DNA of 64,000 bases from UBA4744 sp963707435 (GCA_963707435.1 CAVPPF010000005.1:310001-374000), one strand, 5' to 3'. Positions 48,181 to 59,232 are shown, counted from the first letter of the stretch. Notes: generated from the sequence alone by a model not told the origin. Made by a program: numbers and translations.

Positions 48181-49665
48181 ATGACCGACATGCTCACCTC
48201 CTACGATCCCCGCACCGGCCTGCCCGTCGGTGAGGTGCCCATCACCAGGCCCGATGAAGTGGCCGCCGTCGTGGAGCGCTCCCGCAAAGCCTTCGAAGCA
48301 TGGAAGAGCCTCAGCGGCAAAGAGCGGCAGACCGCCCTGAAGCGGTTCAAGCATGTCGTGCTTGCCGAGGGCCAGCGCATCGCCGAGGTAGTCCGGTCCG
48401 AAGCCGGGAAGCCACTGAGCGAGGCGTACTCGCTCGACGTGCTGACCGCCCTCACCGTCATGGACTACTACATCCGAAACGCTGAAAAGCTACTGCGGCC
48501 CCAGAAGGGAAGGTCCTGGCCGTTCGTGAGTACGGGTGGCTGGACCGAATATCATCCGCGCGGCGTAGCCGGGGTGATCACTCCCTGGAACTATCCGTTC
48601 TTCCTGGCCATGATTCCCACGATCACGGCTCTGTCGGCCGGATGTTCGGTTGTGCTCAAACCGTCGGAAGCCACCCCTCTGACCGGGCAACTCTTCGCTG
48701 ATCTGGCCGCCCAGGCGGGATTGCCCACCGATCTGATCCAGGTAATCCACGGTGACGGAAGCCTGGGCGCCGCACTGGCGGAGAGTTCCGTGGACGTTCT
48801 CTCCTTCACCGGATCAACGCGGGTCGGCAAGCTGGTGGCCGTCGAAGCCGCCAGGCGGCTGACGCCGATCGTGCTCGAGTTGGGTGGCAACGATGCCATG
48901 GTCGTGCTCGATGATGCCGACCTCAAGCAGACAGCCCGGGCCGCGGTGTGGGGCGGGATGGTCAACGCCGGACAGACCTGCATTTCGGTGGAACGGCTGT
49001 ACGTGGTCGACGCCGTCTACGACGAGTTTCTCAAAGAGTTGGAAAAGGCGTTCGATGCGGTTGCAGTCGCTACGGAGGACAAGAAGGATATCGGACCGAT
49101 CATCCACCCTCCCCAACTTGCGATCGTTGAATCGCACGTGCAGGACGCAATCGACAAGGGGGCCCGGGCGTTACGGGGCGGCAAGCGGGCGAAGACCGAA
49201 ACCGGCATCTACTTCGAGCCGACCCTGCTGGTGGACGTCGACCACACGATGACCCTCGTTCGAGATGAGACCTTCGGCCCGGTGATTCCCGTCATACGGG
49301 TCGCCGATGAGAGCGAGGCTCTCGAATTGGCCAACGACACCCGGTTCGGCCTGCACGGGTCCGTGTGGTCGAGCAGCAAGAGCCGGGCCACCCGGTTCGC
49401 CTCCCAGATGAAGTCCGGGACGGTGGCCATCAACGATGTCGGGATCAACTTCATCGTTCCGACCGTCGCCTTCGGAGGAATCGGGGACTCCGGGTACGGA
49501 TCCAACTTCGGCGCAGAGGGGATACGAACGACCTTCTGCTACGCCAAGAGCATCACCACGGCCAGGCTCCCCATGCCAACGTCGAGGATCCTGGGCGCCT
49601 GGTACCCGCGCCGTCGAGGCATGCGGTACTGGAAGACCCTCGCCAAGGCCCTCTTCCGCTGGTGA
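48181..49665 (+). CDS. Aldehyde dehydrogenase family protein (494 aa)
   Basis: NAD(P)-dependent ALDH with N137 in 'ITPWNYPFFL', K160 in 'VVLKPSEATPLTG', the Rossmann turn 'FTGSTRVGK', general base E233 in 'VLELGGNDAMVV', catalytic C267 in 'VNAGQTCISVER', and 'ETFGPVIPV'. Oxidises an aldehyde to the acid; the substrate cannot be specified. The C-terminal tail 'YPRRRGMRYWKTLAKALFRW' is basic and amphipathic, as in membrane-associated ALDHs acting on long-chain aldehydes. GGAG lies upstream of the ATG, and TAAGAT near 48149 is a possible -10. Confidence 0.93.
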   Translation: MTDMLTSYDPRTGLPVGEVPITRPDEVAAVVERSRKAFEAWKSLSGKERQTALKRFKHVVLAEGQRIAEVVRSEAGKPLSEAYSLDVLTALTVMDYYIRNAEKLLRPQKGRSWPFVSTGGWTEYHPRGVAGVITPWNYPFFLAMIPTITALSAGCSVVLKPSEATPLTGQLFADLAAQAGLPTDLIQVIHGDGSLGAALAESSVDVLSFTGSTRVGKLVAVEAARRLTPIVLELGGNDAMVVLDDADLKQTARAAVWGGMVNAGQTCISVERLYVVDAVYDEFLKELEKAFDAVAVATEDKKDIGPIIHPPQLAIVESHVQDAIDKGARALRGGKRAKTETGIYFEPTLLVDVDHTMTLVRDETFGPVIPVIRVADESEALELANDTRFGLHGSVWSSSKSRATRFASQMKSGTVAINDVGINFIVPTVAFGGIGDSGYGSNFGAEGIRTTFCYAKSITTARLPMPTSRILGAWYPRRRGMRYWKTLAKALFRW

Positions 49666-49724
49666 TTCTCGCCGGTGACGGCGGCGACGTGACGCGAGCG
49701 GAACGAGCGCAGCTTGGCTTCCTC

Positions 49725-49990
49725 CCACCCTCCCCCTAACCCCCTCCCGCCAGCGGGAGGGGGGAATGTTGCGCCCCCGCCCGCGTTCTTGCCTCCCCCG
49801 CTGATGTTCTTGCCTCCCCCGCTGACGTTCGTGCCTCCCCCGCTAGTGTTCGGGCCTCCCCGCCACGTTCGTGCCGCTCGCTGCTGGCGGGAGAGGCGCG
49901 AGCGAAGCGAGCGAGAGCGAAGCGGAGAGGGCGGAGAGGGCGGAGAGGGCGGCGATGCGGAGAGGGTAGGAGCGAAGCGACAGGCGCCGC
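49725..49990. repeat. Left palindromic repeat block of the DUF559 unit
   Basis: Starts CCACCCTCCCCCTAACCCCC followed by an almost perfect 24-bp palindrome (49740-49763) and TTGCGCCCCCGCCCGC. The same 60 bp recur at 50379-50438 on the other side of the DUF559 gene in direct orientation with only a few mismatches. After that come the 21-bp tandem array and GCGAGCGAAGCGAGCG plus GGAGAGGGC repeats. With the short flanks this fills the 371-bp gap between aldehyde dehydrogenase and DUF559; no gene is seen in it. Confidence 0.85.
49785..49875. repeat. 21-bp tandem array inside the left block
   Basis: Units of GTTCTTGCCTCCCCCGCTGA type: 49785-49805, 49806-49826, 49827-49847, a 19-bp unit 49848-49866, and a partial unit. 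The unit matches, inverted, the GGGGGAGGCAAGAACGCCAG part of the 116-bp repeats at 3.9 and 4.1 kb. Confidence 0.85.
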
Positions 49991-50036
49991 GAACGGACCT
50001 CTTGAAACCGGTCGGCTACTGCGGTACGAACTCTGG

Positions 50037-50393
50037 ATGCCCGTCGAGCGAGACCCCTGGTTGATCGTTCGTGCACAGCAACTTCGGAGGAACAAAACCG
50101 ACGCCGAAGCAATCCTCTGGCACCGCCTCCGGGCCCGTCGCCTGGCCGGTCATCGATTCCGTCGCCAGCACCCCATCGGTCCCTACATCGTGGACTTCGT
50201 ATGCCTTGGTGCACGGCTCATCGTGGAAGTCGACGGCCCCACGCACGACAAGCCTGCTCGGGACCGGAAAAGAGACCAGGATCTCGCCGAGCGAGGGTTC
50301 CGAACCCTTCGCTTCTGGAACAACGACGTCTACGAGAACCTCGATGGGGTACTCGAGATGATCGTGAGCAACCTCCCGCCACCCTCCCCCTAA
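50037..50393 (+). CDS. DUF559 / Vsr-like endonuclease-domain protein (118 aa)
   Basis: Compact PD-(D/E)XK-type protein: 'QLRRNKTDAEAILWHRLRAR' (with the family Glu), 'GHRFRRQHPIGPYIVDFVCL', 'RLIVEVDGPTHD' (the Asp/Glu of the nuclease core) and 'ERGFRTLRFWNNDVYENLDG', the standard DUF559 layout. It ends NLPPPSP, and these last codons and the TAA stop are already part of the right-hand repeat (50379 onward). The gene is bracketed by direct repeats of the palindrome family. Biochemical role of DUF559 is not settled; by fold it may cut DNA. Confidence 0.9.
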   Translation: MPVERDPWLIVRAQQLRRNKTDAEAILWHRLRARRLAGHRFRRQHPIGPYIVDFVCLGARLIVEVDGPTHDKPARDRKRDQDLAERGFRTLRFWNNDVYENLDGVLEMIVSNLPPPSP

Positions 50394-50525
50394 CCCCCTC
50401 CCGCCGGCGGGAGGGGGGACCGTTGCGCCCCCGCCCGCCTTGCCTCTCCCGCTGGCGGGGGAGGCGCGAGCGAAGCGAGCGGAGCGAGCGGAGAGGGTGG
50501 AACGAGCGGAGAGGGTGGAACGAGC
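50379..50525. repeat. Right palindromic repeat block of the DUF559 unit
   Basis: CCACCCTCCCCCTAACCCCC with a perfect 24-bp palindrome (50394-50417, starting right after the DUF559 stop), TTGCGCCCCCGCCCGC, then a GCCTCTCCCGC/GCGGGGGAGGC hairpin, GCGAGCGAAGCGAGCGG and two GGAGAGGGTGGAACGAGC copies. Direct repeat of the left block. Confidence 0.85.
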
Positions 50526-50556
50526 CGACGTGGCAAAGGCCAAGCGCCCGGCGCGC

Positions 50557-51381
50557 CTACTCGGCCAGGGCGATTCCGGCTATGAACAGCTTGTTCTTGC
50601 GGTACTCGAAGAGCAGCCACCAGGTTCCTTCGGCGTTGCTGTAGGTGAACCGGTGGAAGTTCCTGACCTCAGCAGGGACCAGCAGCGTGGCGACTTTGCC
50701 GGGTTCCTCGGGCTGGTTCCCTGCCCAGTAGGAACTCAGGAACGGTTCGGCCAGGCGTTCGGGGAAGAGGGCTTCCATCGCCGTGAGGGCGTCGGCACGC
50801 CACCAGCCGGGTTGCTTGTCGGTGGAAAGCAGCGCTTTGAGCCGGTTCAACGGGACGACGACCGGCTTCCCGAAGCGAACCGCAGCCAGGCCACGGGCGG
50901 ACACCAGCTTCCGCAGCGCCCGGTCGTTTCCGGCGGTGAGGGCCTCAACGAACTCCGCCGCCAGCTCAAGAGGTCGCTTGTCATCGGCAAAGGTCCCGTC
51001 ATCGATTTCTTGCGTCAGGTAGTGGGCATCGATCCACCCTTCGCCGTTCGGCGTGTCGACCGGCATCCAGACGGTGTTTCCTTTTCGCTTCGGCGCTCCG
51101 GTTGACATGATGTTCTGTGTGGTCGGCGGATAGTTGTAGACCGTCGTTGCATCGAGATCGGGGGCGGCGTGTACCGGAACCATGGATTCACGATCGACCA
51201 GCACGATCGACCAGAACCGGCGCCGGCTACCGAACACGAACCACGGCGACGAGAACAACCCACCGAAGATCAGGGCCCACAGGAGCGCGATCAGAAGGAA
51301 CCCGAGCGGCAGCTTCAGTGCTTCGAGACTGTCGAAGAACGCACCCGCCAGGAGGCTCACGCCTTTTGGAGTGCCCAGAGA
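50557..51381 (-). CDS. C-terminal membrane and SH3-like part of the giant surface protein
   Basis: Reads 'LGTPKGVSLLAGAFFDSLEA', a membrane helix 'LGFLLIALLWALIFGGLF', basic 'GSRRRF', then a bacterial SH3-like segment ('VPVHAAPDLDATTVYNYPPT' to 'GEGWIDAHYLTQE') and a C-terminal alpha/beta domain ending 'KNKLFIAGIALAE'. The segment before the helix matches the C-terminus of the cadherin-like protein at 40.9 kb, so this frame is most likely the continuation of the Ig-repeat gene after an indel near 51400-51440. An independent gene starting in the overlap is possible; no good start codon with a ribosome binding site is seen. Confidence 0.65.
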   Translation of the reverse strand, partial: SLGTPKGVSLLAGAFFDSLEALKLPLGFLLIALLWALIFGGLFSSPWFVFGSRRRFWSIVLVDRESMVPVHAAPDLDATTVYNYPPTTQNIMSTGAPKRKGNTVWMPVDTPNGEGWIDAHYLTQEIDDGTFADDKRPLELAAEFVEALTAGNDRALRKLVSARGLAAVRFGKPVVVPLNRLKALLSTDKQPGWWRADALTAMEALFPERLAEPFLSSYWAGNQPEEPGKVATLLVPAEVRNFHRFTYSNAEGTWWLLFEYRKNKLFIAGIALAE

Positions 51382-51439
51382 GATCGCAAGCAACATCGGC
51401 CGAGGCCTCAGGAGCGTCGAACGGCACATCGGGAGCACC

Positions 51440-54110
51440 TACCTCGCCGGCGAGGGTGTTTGCGGCATCGAGGGCTTCATCGGCCATGGTGACGCTGACC
51501 ACAACCTCCGCCTCCCCGCCGTGACCGTCGGAGAGCGTGTAGGTGAAGGTCTCCGTGCCCAGCCATTCCGCGTGGGCGTTGTAGACCAGTGCACCGTCGG
51601 CAACTTCTGCCAGAGCGTGCTCCACACCGTTGATCGAAACCACAGACAACTCATCGCCATCGACGTCGGTGTCGTTGGCAAGAACGTCGAGGACGGCGGG
51701 ACCGTACCGGGTGAAGCGGTAGCTGTCGCTACCGCCGATCGGTAGATCGTTCACGGCAGCCACAAACACCGTCACGAGGGCACGGCTGCTCTTCCGACCG
51801 TCGCCGGCCAGATACGCGAATCGGGTCGTTCCGAACCAGTTCGGCACCGGAGCGAAGGACAGCGTGCCATCGGCATCCAGGGTCACGACCCCGTTGGGTG
51901 GCTGTTCGATCCCGACGATGGTGAGGGCAACGCCTTCGGGGTCGAGGTCGTTGGCGAGAGCATCGACGCTGCCCACGGTGTCCTCGTCGATCGAGATCAG
52001 GTCGGCGACCACGACGGGGGCCAGGTTCTCGATGACCCGGATGATGACGACCGCCACGCTGGTCGCCCCTCGCGAGTCGGTCGCGACATACGTGAAACTG
52101 TCGTCGGCGGCGTTTTCGGCGGTGTGGGTGTAGATGAATGATCCGTTGGCTGCGAGGGTGACGGTCCCCCGAGTGGGCGGAGTCACCAACGCCGCCGTGA
52201 GCAAGTCGGTGTCGGGATCCGAGTCGTTGCCCAGAACCCCGGGCGCCCCGACGACCAGAGTGTCCCCTTCGCCGACCGAGTACTGATCGTTGGCGGCGAC
52301 CGGCGCTTGATTCGGACGATCCACGACGATCTGCACGGTGACCGGCGCCGACCCGGCTGCCCCATCGAACACGTGATAGGTGAAGGTGTCGGTCCCGAAC
52401 CAACCCGGATTCGGGGTGTAGACGAAGGAGCCTGCCGGTGTGAGGATCAGGGTTCCCTGGCCGGGTCCGCCGTCCAGCACCGCACTGAGCGGATCGCCCT
52501 CGACATCGGAGTCGTTGGCCAGGACACCCGCGAGCCCGGCGGCGCTGGTGTCGAGGACCGTGTCACCGACCATCGCGTAGCTATCAGGCGCAGCGACCGG
52601 AGCGTCATTGATGGACGCCACCGTCAGGGTGACCGTGGCACCGGCGGTGAGGGTCCCGTCGCCCGCCGTGTAGGTGAACGTGTCGACCCCGTTGAAGTTG
52701 GGATCGGGGCGGTAGACGAACACGCCTCCACCCACGTGGGTCAGCGTTCCGTTGGCGGGATTCGTGTGTCCGACCAGGCTGAGCGGGTCGCCGTCGACAT
52801 CGAAATCGTTGGTCAAGACGCTGACGGAACCACTTCCGTCCTCGTTGAGAGCAATGGCATCGTTGACGGCCACGGGAGCATCGTTGACCGGTACGACCGT
52901 GATCGATACGACGGCTGTGTCAAAGCCGCCGTTGCCGTCGGCCACGTCGTAGGTAAACGTGTCCGTGCCGTTCCAGTTGAGGTCGGGAAGATAGGAAACG
53001 GTGGTGCCGTTCGTGGTGACCGAACCGTTGCCGCCTTGCGTCACCGAGATGACGGTCAGGGGGTCCCCGTCGATGTCGGTGTCGTTGGTGAGCACATTGA
53101 CAATCGATGCCACGTCCTCGAGCACCATGGCGGCATCATCGCCGGCGACCGGATTGTCGTTGACCGGGGTGACCACAACGGTGACCGTCGCCGTGTTGAA
53201 ACCGCCCCGTCCATCGGTGGCGGTGTAGGTGAAGGTGTCGGTCCCGTTCCAGTTGAGGTCCGGCATGTAGGTGACATCGGTGCCGTTGTTCGTGACCGAC
53301 CCGCGTATCCCCTGGGTCACACCGGAGACGATCAACGCATCCAGGTCGGGATCCGAATCGTTGCCCAGGACATCGATGGTGACGATCAGGTCTTCGGCTA
53401 CCGACCCGGCGTCATCCAGGGCGATGGGCGGACGATTGAGATCGATCACGTTCCAGACGAACACCACGCTGTTGGCCAGGTTGGGGATGCCGTTGTCGGT
53501 GGCGGTCACCGTCACCACATGGGGACTTCCGGCCGCGGCATCGTAGGAGACAGTCCCGCTGATGGTCCCCGTCAGCGGTCCAATCGCAAGACCATCCGGC
53601 AGACCCGTTGCCGACCAGGTCAGCGTGTTGGCGGGGACATCCGCATCGGTCGCCACAACCGCGAGGCTGATCGGGTCGTTCTCCGTGCTGGTCTGATCAC
53701 CCGGGTTCGCAACGACCGGGGCGACATTGGTCTCGTTCACGGTGATCGTGATCGTTTCGGAATCGTTGCCCGCCGGAGCGCCACCGTCGGCAACGGTGAC
53801 GTCCAAGGTGAACACCCCTGGACCCTGCGTCTCGGAAGGGGTCCAGGTGAATACGCCTGATACCGGATCGATGGACGCTCCGGCGGGTTCTCCTGCCAGT
53901 GAGAATGTGAGCCCGTTGGCAGGAAGATCTGAATCGGTTGCGGTGGCGGTGAAGGTCAGGAGGGTTTGCTCGTCGACCGTCTGATTCCCGATCGGGTTGA
54001 GAACCGGAGCCACGTTGACTTCGTTGACGGTGACGGTGATCGTTTCGGCATCGGATCCACCGGCTCCGTCGACGACATTGACGGCGAAGGTATAGCTACC
54101 CGGGTCCCTG
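51440..54110 (-). CDS. Giant surface protein: unbroken frame with Ig-like and seven tandem-95 modules
   Basis: About 890 codons without interruption (the open frame is 51227-54154; ends are out of frame with the domain logic). It has about two Ig-like modules with 'NQTVDEQTLLTFTATATDSD' and 'NPGDQTSTENDPISLAVVAT', then seven tandem-95/cadherin-like modules, each with a 'VLANDSDVEGDPL'-type core and 'WNGTDTFTYTATDGRGG'-type ending. The acidic DxDxD turns are typical calcium sites. Codon use matches the surrounding genes. The frame is lost just before the membrane helix. Confidence 0.8.
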
Positions 54111-55689
54111 GCTCTCGGCTGGCGTCCAGGTGAAGACTCCGGACACCGGATCAATCAGCGCTCCGGCCGGTTGCCCCGACCAGGCTGAACAGCAGGCTAT
54201 TGGCCGGGAGATCTGCGTCGGTGGCCGAGGCGGTGAAGGTCAGCAGGGTCTGCTCGTCGACCGTCTGGTTCCCGATCGCCGCCAGCACCGGCGGCACATT
54301 CACCTCGTTGACCGTCACCGTGATCGACTCGCAGTCATTGAGGTTGGGGGTGCCGTCATCGGTGACCACCACCGAGAACGTGTAGATGCCGGGACCCTGC
54401 GCTTCGGTCGGTGTCCAGGTGAACACCCCGAGTTCGGATCAATGCTCGCTCCGGCCGGTTCCCCCACCAGCGACTGAACAGCAAACCGTTGGCCGGAACA
54501 TCTGCAGTCGGTGGCCGAAGCGGTGAACGTCAGGAGGGTCTGCTCATCGACGGTCTGGTTCCCAATGGCCTGCCAGGACCGGCGCCACATTGACTTCGTT
54601 GACGGTCACCGTGATCGACTCGGAGTCGGCCAGGTTGGGAGTGCCATCGTCGGTCACCACACCGTCGAAGGTGTAAGACGCCTGGACCCTGGGCTTCGGT
54701 CGGCGTCCAGGTGAACACCCCCTGTTGGGATCGATGCGACGCCCCGGCCGGTTCCCCTACCAGCGAGAACAGCGAGCCGTTCGCCGGAAGATCTGCAGTC
54801 GGTGGCCGAAGCGGTGAACGTCAAGGAGGGTCTGTTCGTCGACGGTCTGGTTCCCGATAGCCTGCCAGGACCGGCGCCACATTCACCTCGTTGACGGTGA
54901 CGGTGATCGACTCCGAGTCGGCCAGGTTGGGAGTGCCATCGTCGGTCACCACCACATCAAACGTGTAACTGTTCGGTCCTTGGGCTTCAGTTGGCGTCCA
55001 GGTGAACACCCCGCTATTCGGATCGATACTGGCCCCGGCCGGCTCACCACTGAGCGAGAACAACAGCCTGTTGGCCGGGACATCGGCATCCGTGGCCGAG
55101 GCGGTGAACGTCAACAGGGTCTGCTCGTCGACCGTCTGGTTCCCGATCGCGGGCGAGGACCGGTGGCACGTTCACTTCGTTGACGGTGACGGTGATCGTT
55201 CCTGATCGACAGAGCGGGGTCCGTTGTCGGTGACCCCACATCAGAACGTGTAGCTGCCCGGGACCTTGGGCCTCGGTCGGTGTCCAGGAAAACACCCCGG
55301 AGATCGGATCAATCGAAGCGCCCGCCGGCTCACCCGACTGAGCTGAGACAGGTGAGCGCGTTGCTGGAAAATCGGCATCGGTGGCTGAGGCGGTGAACGT
55401 CACCAGGGTCTGCTCGTCGACAGCCTGATTCCCAATCGCGGCCGAGCACCGGCGCCACGTTGACCTCGTTGACGGTGACGGTGATCGTTTCGGAATCGAT
55501 CAGCCTCGGGGTGCCGTCATCGGTGACGATCACATCGAACGTGTAGCTGTTGGGACCTTGGGCTTCGGTCGGGGTCCAGGTGAACACCCCGGTGTTCGGA
55601 TCGATCAACGCCCCGGCCGGTTCACCCGACAGCGAGAAAGTGAGGGTGTCGACCGGAACATCAGGATCGGAAGCGGTGGCGGTGAAGGT

Positions 55690-57010
55690 AAGGAGAGTCT
55701 GCTCGTCAACGGTCTGGTCACCGACCGGGTCCAACACCGGCGGCACGGTTGGTGTTGGGGCAGTACCAATCGAACACTGCCGTGCCCGGCCAGGTTCGGA
55801 GTCCCATCGTCGGTCACGGTCACCGTGACCGTATACGGGACCCGGCGCTGCACCCGAACGGCACCGTCCCGGAGATCAACCCCGAGTTCGGATCGATCGA
55901 CAGCCCGGGCGGCAACCCGACCGCCCCATACGACAGTCCGTTGGCCGGAAGATCCGCATCCGTGGCGGCGATCGGGAGACTCACCACGACACCTTCGGCG
56001 TCGGTCTGATCACCCGGATTCGTCACCACCGGCGCCACGTTGACTTCGTTGACCGTCACGGTGATCGACTCCGAGTCCGGAGTCGGTCCCGTCCGACACC
56101 ACCACATCGAACGTGTAACTGTTCGGACCCTGCGCTTCGGTCGGGGTCCAGGTGAACACCCCGGTGTTCGGATCAATCGACGCCCCGGCCGGCTCACCCG
56201 ACAGCGAGAAGGTGAGCGTGTTGGCCGGCAGATCCGCATCCGTCGCCGAAGCCGTGAACGTCAAGCAACGTCTGCTCGTCGACGGTCTGGTTCCCGATCG
56301 CTCCGAGGACCGGTGCCACGTTCACCTCGTTGACCGTCACCGTGATCGACTCCGAGTCCGAACCACCCGACCCCATCGGACACGTTGACATCAAACGTGT
56401 AACTGTTCGGGACCATGCGCTTCAGACGGCGTCCAGGTGAACACCCCCGACATCGGATCAATCAACGCCCCGGCCGGCTCACCCGACAACGAGAACGTCA
56501 GCGTATTGGCCGGCAGATCCACATCCGTCGCCGTGGCCGTGAACGTCAACAGCGTCTGCTCGTCGACCGTCTGGTCCCCGACCGCGCCCAACACCGGCGC
56601 CACGTTGACTTCGTTGACCGTCACCGTGATCGACTCCGAATCAGACCGAACCGGAATCCCGTTATCGGTCACCACCACTCGAAGCGTGTAACTGTTCGGA
56701 CCCTGAGCCTCAGAAGGCGTCCACGTGAACACCCCCGACACCGGATCAATACTCGCCCCCACCGGCTGACCAGACAGGCTGAACGTCAACGTGTTGGCCG
56801 GCAGATCAACATCCGTCGCCGAAGCCGTGAACGTCAACAGCGTCTGCTCATCGACGGTCTGATCCCCAACCGGATCAAGGACCGGCGCCACGTTCACCTC
56901 ATTGACCGTCACCGTGATCGTCTCCGAATCAGGTACCGCCGGCCCCGTCGGACACGATCACATCGAACGTGTAGGGTTCGGGACCCTGCGCCTCAGTTGG
57001 CGTCCAGGTG
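55690..57010 (-). repeat. Segmental duplication inside the Ig array, copy A
   Basis: About 1.2-1.3 kb with the same order of distinctive modules as 57990-59200: the 'CPNTNRPPVLDPVGDQT' linker, the 'DAEG' module, a short 'SDGTDS' module, a 'VSDGVG' module and a 'TDNGIPVRSDSE' module. Offset between copies is about 2.3 kb. Confidence 0.65.
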
Positions 57011-57989
57011 AACACCCCGGTGTTCGGATCGATCGACGCTCCGGCCGGCTCACCCGACAGCGAGAACGTCAGGGTGTTGGCCGGCAGATCGGACATCGGT
57101 CGCCGAGGCCGTGAAGGTCAACAAGGTCAGCTCGTCGATGGTCTGGTTCCCGATCGCGTCCAAGCACCGGCGCCACGTTCACCTCGTTGACGGTCACCGT
57201 GATCGTCTCCGAATCCGACCAGAATCGGAATCCCGTTGTCGGTCACCACCACATCGAACGTGTAGCTGTTCGGACCCTGGGCTTCGGTCGGAGTCCAGGT
57301 GAACACCCCAGTGTTCGGATCGATCGATGCCCCCGCCGGCTCACCCGACAGACTGAAGGTCAACGTGTTGGCAGGCAGATCAGCATCCGTGGCCGTAGCC
57401 GTGAACGTCAACAGGGTCTGCTCGTCGACGGTTTGGTTACCGACCGCCCCCAACACCGGAGCTTCGTTCGTTTCGTTGATCGGTGAAGGTGACCAGTTCC
57501 TGATCGAACAGGGCGGTGTTGTCGGTCACCCGGATGTAGAACTCATAGACACCCGGACCCTGAGTCTCGGACGGGACCCACGAGAATGCTCCGGTAACCG
57601 GATCGATCGACGCCCCCACCGGGACTGAATCGACCGGACCATCAACCAGAGCGAACGTCAAGGTGGAGGGGATATCCGGATCGACCGCGACTGGCAGTGA
57701 ACGTAGTCGAGCTTCCCTCGTTGCCCGGCTGCGGACCAATCGGGTTCAGCACCGGGGTCACGTTGGCTTCGTTGACGGTGACGGTGATCGTCTCCGAATC
57801 GTTGAGTATCGGGGTGCCGTCGTCGGTGACGATCACATCAAACGTGTAGCTGTTGGGACCTTGCGCTTCGGTCGGGGTCCAGGTAAACACCCCGGTGTTC
57901 GGATCGATGCTGCGCTCCGGCCGGCTCACCCGACAGCGAGAAGGTGAGGGTGTCACCGACATCCGGGTCGGAAGCGGTGGCGGTGAACG

Positions 57990-59200
57990 TCAACAACACC
58001 TGTTCGTCCGTGGTCTGGTCACCGACCGGGTCCAACACCGGGGGACGGTTGGTGTTGGGGCAATACCAATCAAACACTGGCGTTCCCGGCCAGGTTCGGT
58101 GTCCCATCGTCGGTGACGGTCACCGTGACTGCATGCGGCGACCCGGCGTCACACCCAAACGCCACCGTCCCCGAAATCAGACCCGAAAGCGGATCGATGG
58201 ACGAGCCCGGTGGCAAACCGACCGCCCCATACGACAACCCGTTGGCGGGACAGATCCGCATCCGTGGCCGCAATCGGGAGACTCACCACAGTGCCTTCGG
58301 CGTCGGTCTGGTCACCCGGATTGGTCACCACCGGCGCCACATTCACCTCGTTGACCGTCACGGTGATCGTCTCCGAATCCGGAGTCGGTCCCGTCCGAAA
58401 CGATCACATCAAACGTGTAACTGTTCGGGCCCTGCGCCTCGGTCGGGGTCCACGTGAACACCCCGGTGTTCGGATCGATCGCCGCTCCCACCGGCCCACC
58501 CGACAGCGAGAAGGTGAGCGTGTTGGCCGGAAGATCGACATCCGTCGCCGAAGCCGTGAAAGTAAGTAACGTCTGCTCGTCGATGGTCTGGTCCCCGATC
58601 GCCCCCAGACACCGGGGCCACGTTCACCTCATTGACCGTCACCGTGATCGACTCCGAGTCCGAACCCCCAACCCCATCGGACACGTTGACATCAAAGGTG
58701 TAACTGTTCGGGACCCTGCGCCTCAGACGGGGTCCAGGTGAACACCCCCGACACCGGATCAATCAACGCCCCCGCCGGCTCACCCGACAACGAGAACGTG
58801 AGGGTGTTGGCCGGCAGATCCGCATCGGTGGCAGTGGCGGTGAACGTCAACAGCGTCTGCTCGTCGACCGTTTCGGTCCCCAACCGCACCCAACACCGGC
58901 GCCACATTGGCTTCATTGACCGTCACCGTGATCGTCTCCGAATCCGACCGAACCGGGATCCCGTTATCGGTCACCACCACATCAAACGTGTAACTGTTCG
59001 GACCCTGCGCCTCAGAAGGGGTCCAGGTGAACACCCCGATGACCGGATCAATACGATCGCCCCCACCGGCTCACCCGACAGCGAGAACGTCAACGTGTCG
59101 GCCGGCACATCCACATCCGTCGCGGTAGCCGTGAACGTCAACAGCATCTGCTCATCGACCGACTGGTCTCCCACCGCCCCCAACACCGGTGGATCATTGA
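57990..59200 (-). repeat. Segmental duplication inside the Ig array, copy B
   Basis: Second copy of the block at 55690-57010. The 'SDGTDS' frameshift is present at the same place in both copies, while the 'VSDGVG' frameshift occurs only in copy A. Confidence 0.65.
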
Positions 59201-59232
59201 CCGCGGTCACCGTTACCGTGACCGTGGCTGTG

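Larger units (their letters stand above)
53430..59200 (-). repeat. Tandem array of about nineteen Ig-like modules, period about 290 bp
   Basis: Each module encodes 'DEQTLLTFTASATDADLPAN' then 'TLTFSLSGEPAGASIDPNTG', 'VFTWTPTEAQGP', 'SYTFDVVVTDDGTPNL' and 'DSESITVTVNEVNVAPVL'. Two modules are of a different type ('NPGDQTDAEG...LSYGAVGLPPG') and sit about 2.3 kb apart within larger duplicated blocks. Nearly every module from 54.1 to 59.2 kb carries a one-base indel, mostly in the linker before 'GNQTVDEQ' or at the 'DSES' position. Confidence 0.8.

Noticed and set aside
49785..49875. Possible CRISPR array
   Set aside because: Units of 21 bp follow each other without unique spacers and belong to the palindrome family; no cas genes are present.
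52307..58800. Many plus-strand frames in the Ig array, such as repeated NTPVFGSIDAPAGSPD peptides
   Set aside because: They repeat only because the DNA repeats; the minus strand carries the conserved Ig-like sequence. Not antisense repeat proteins.
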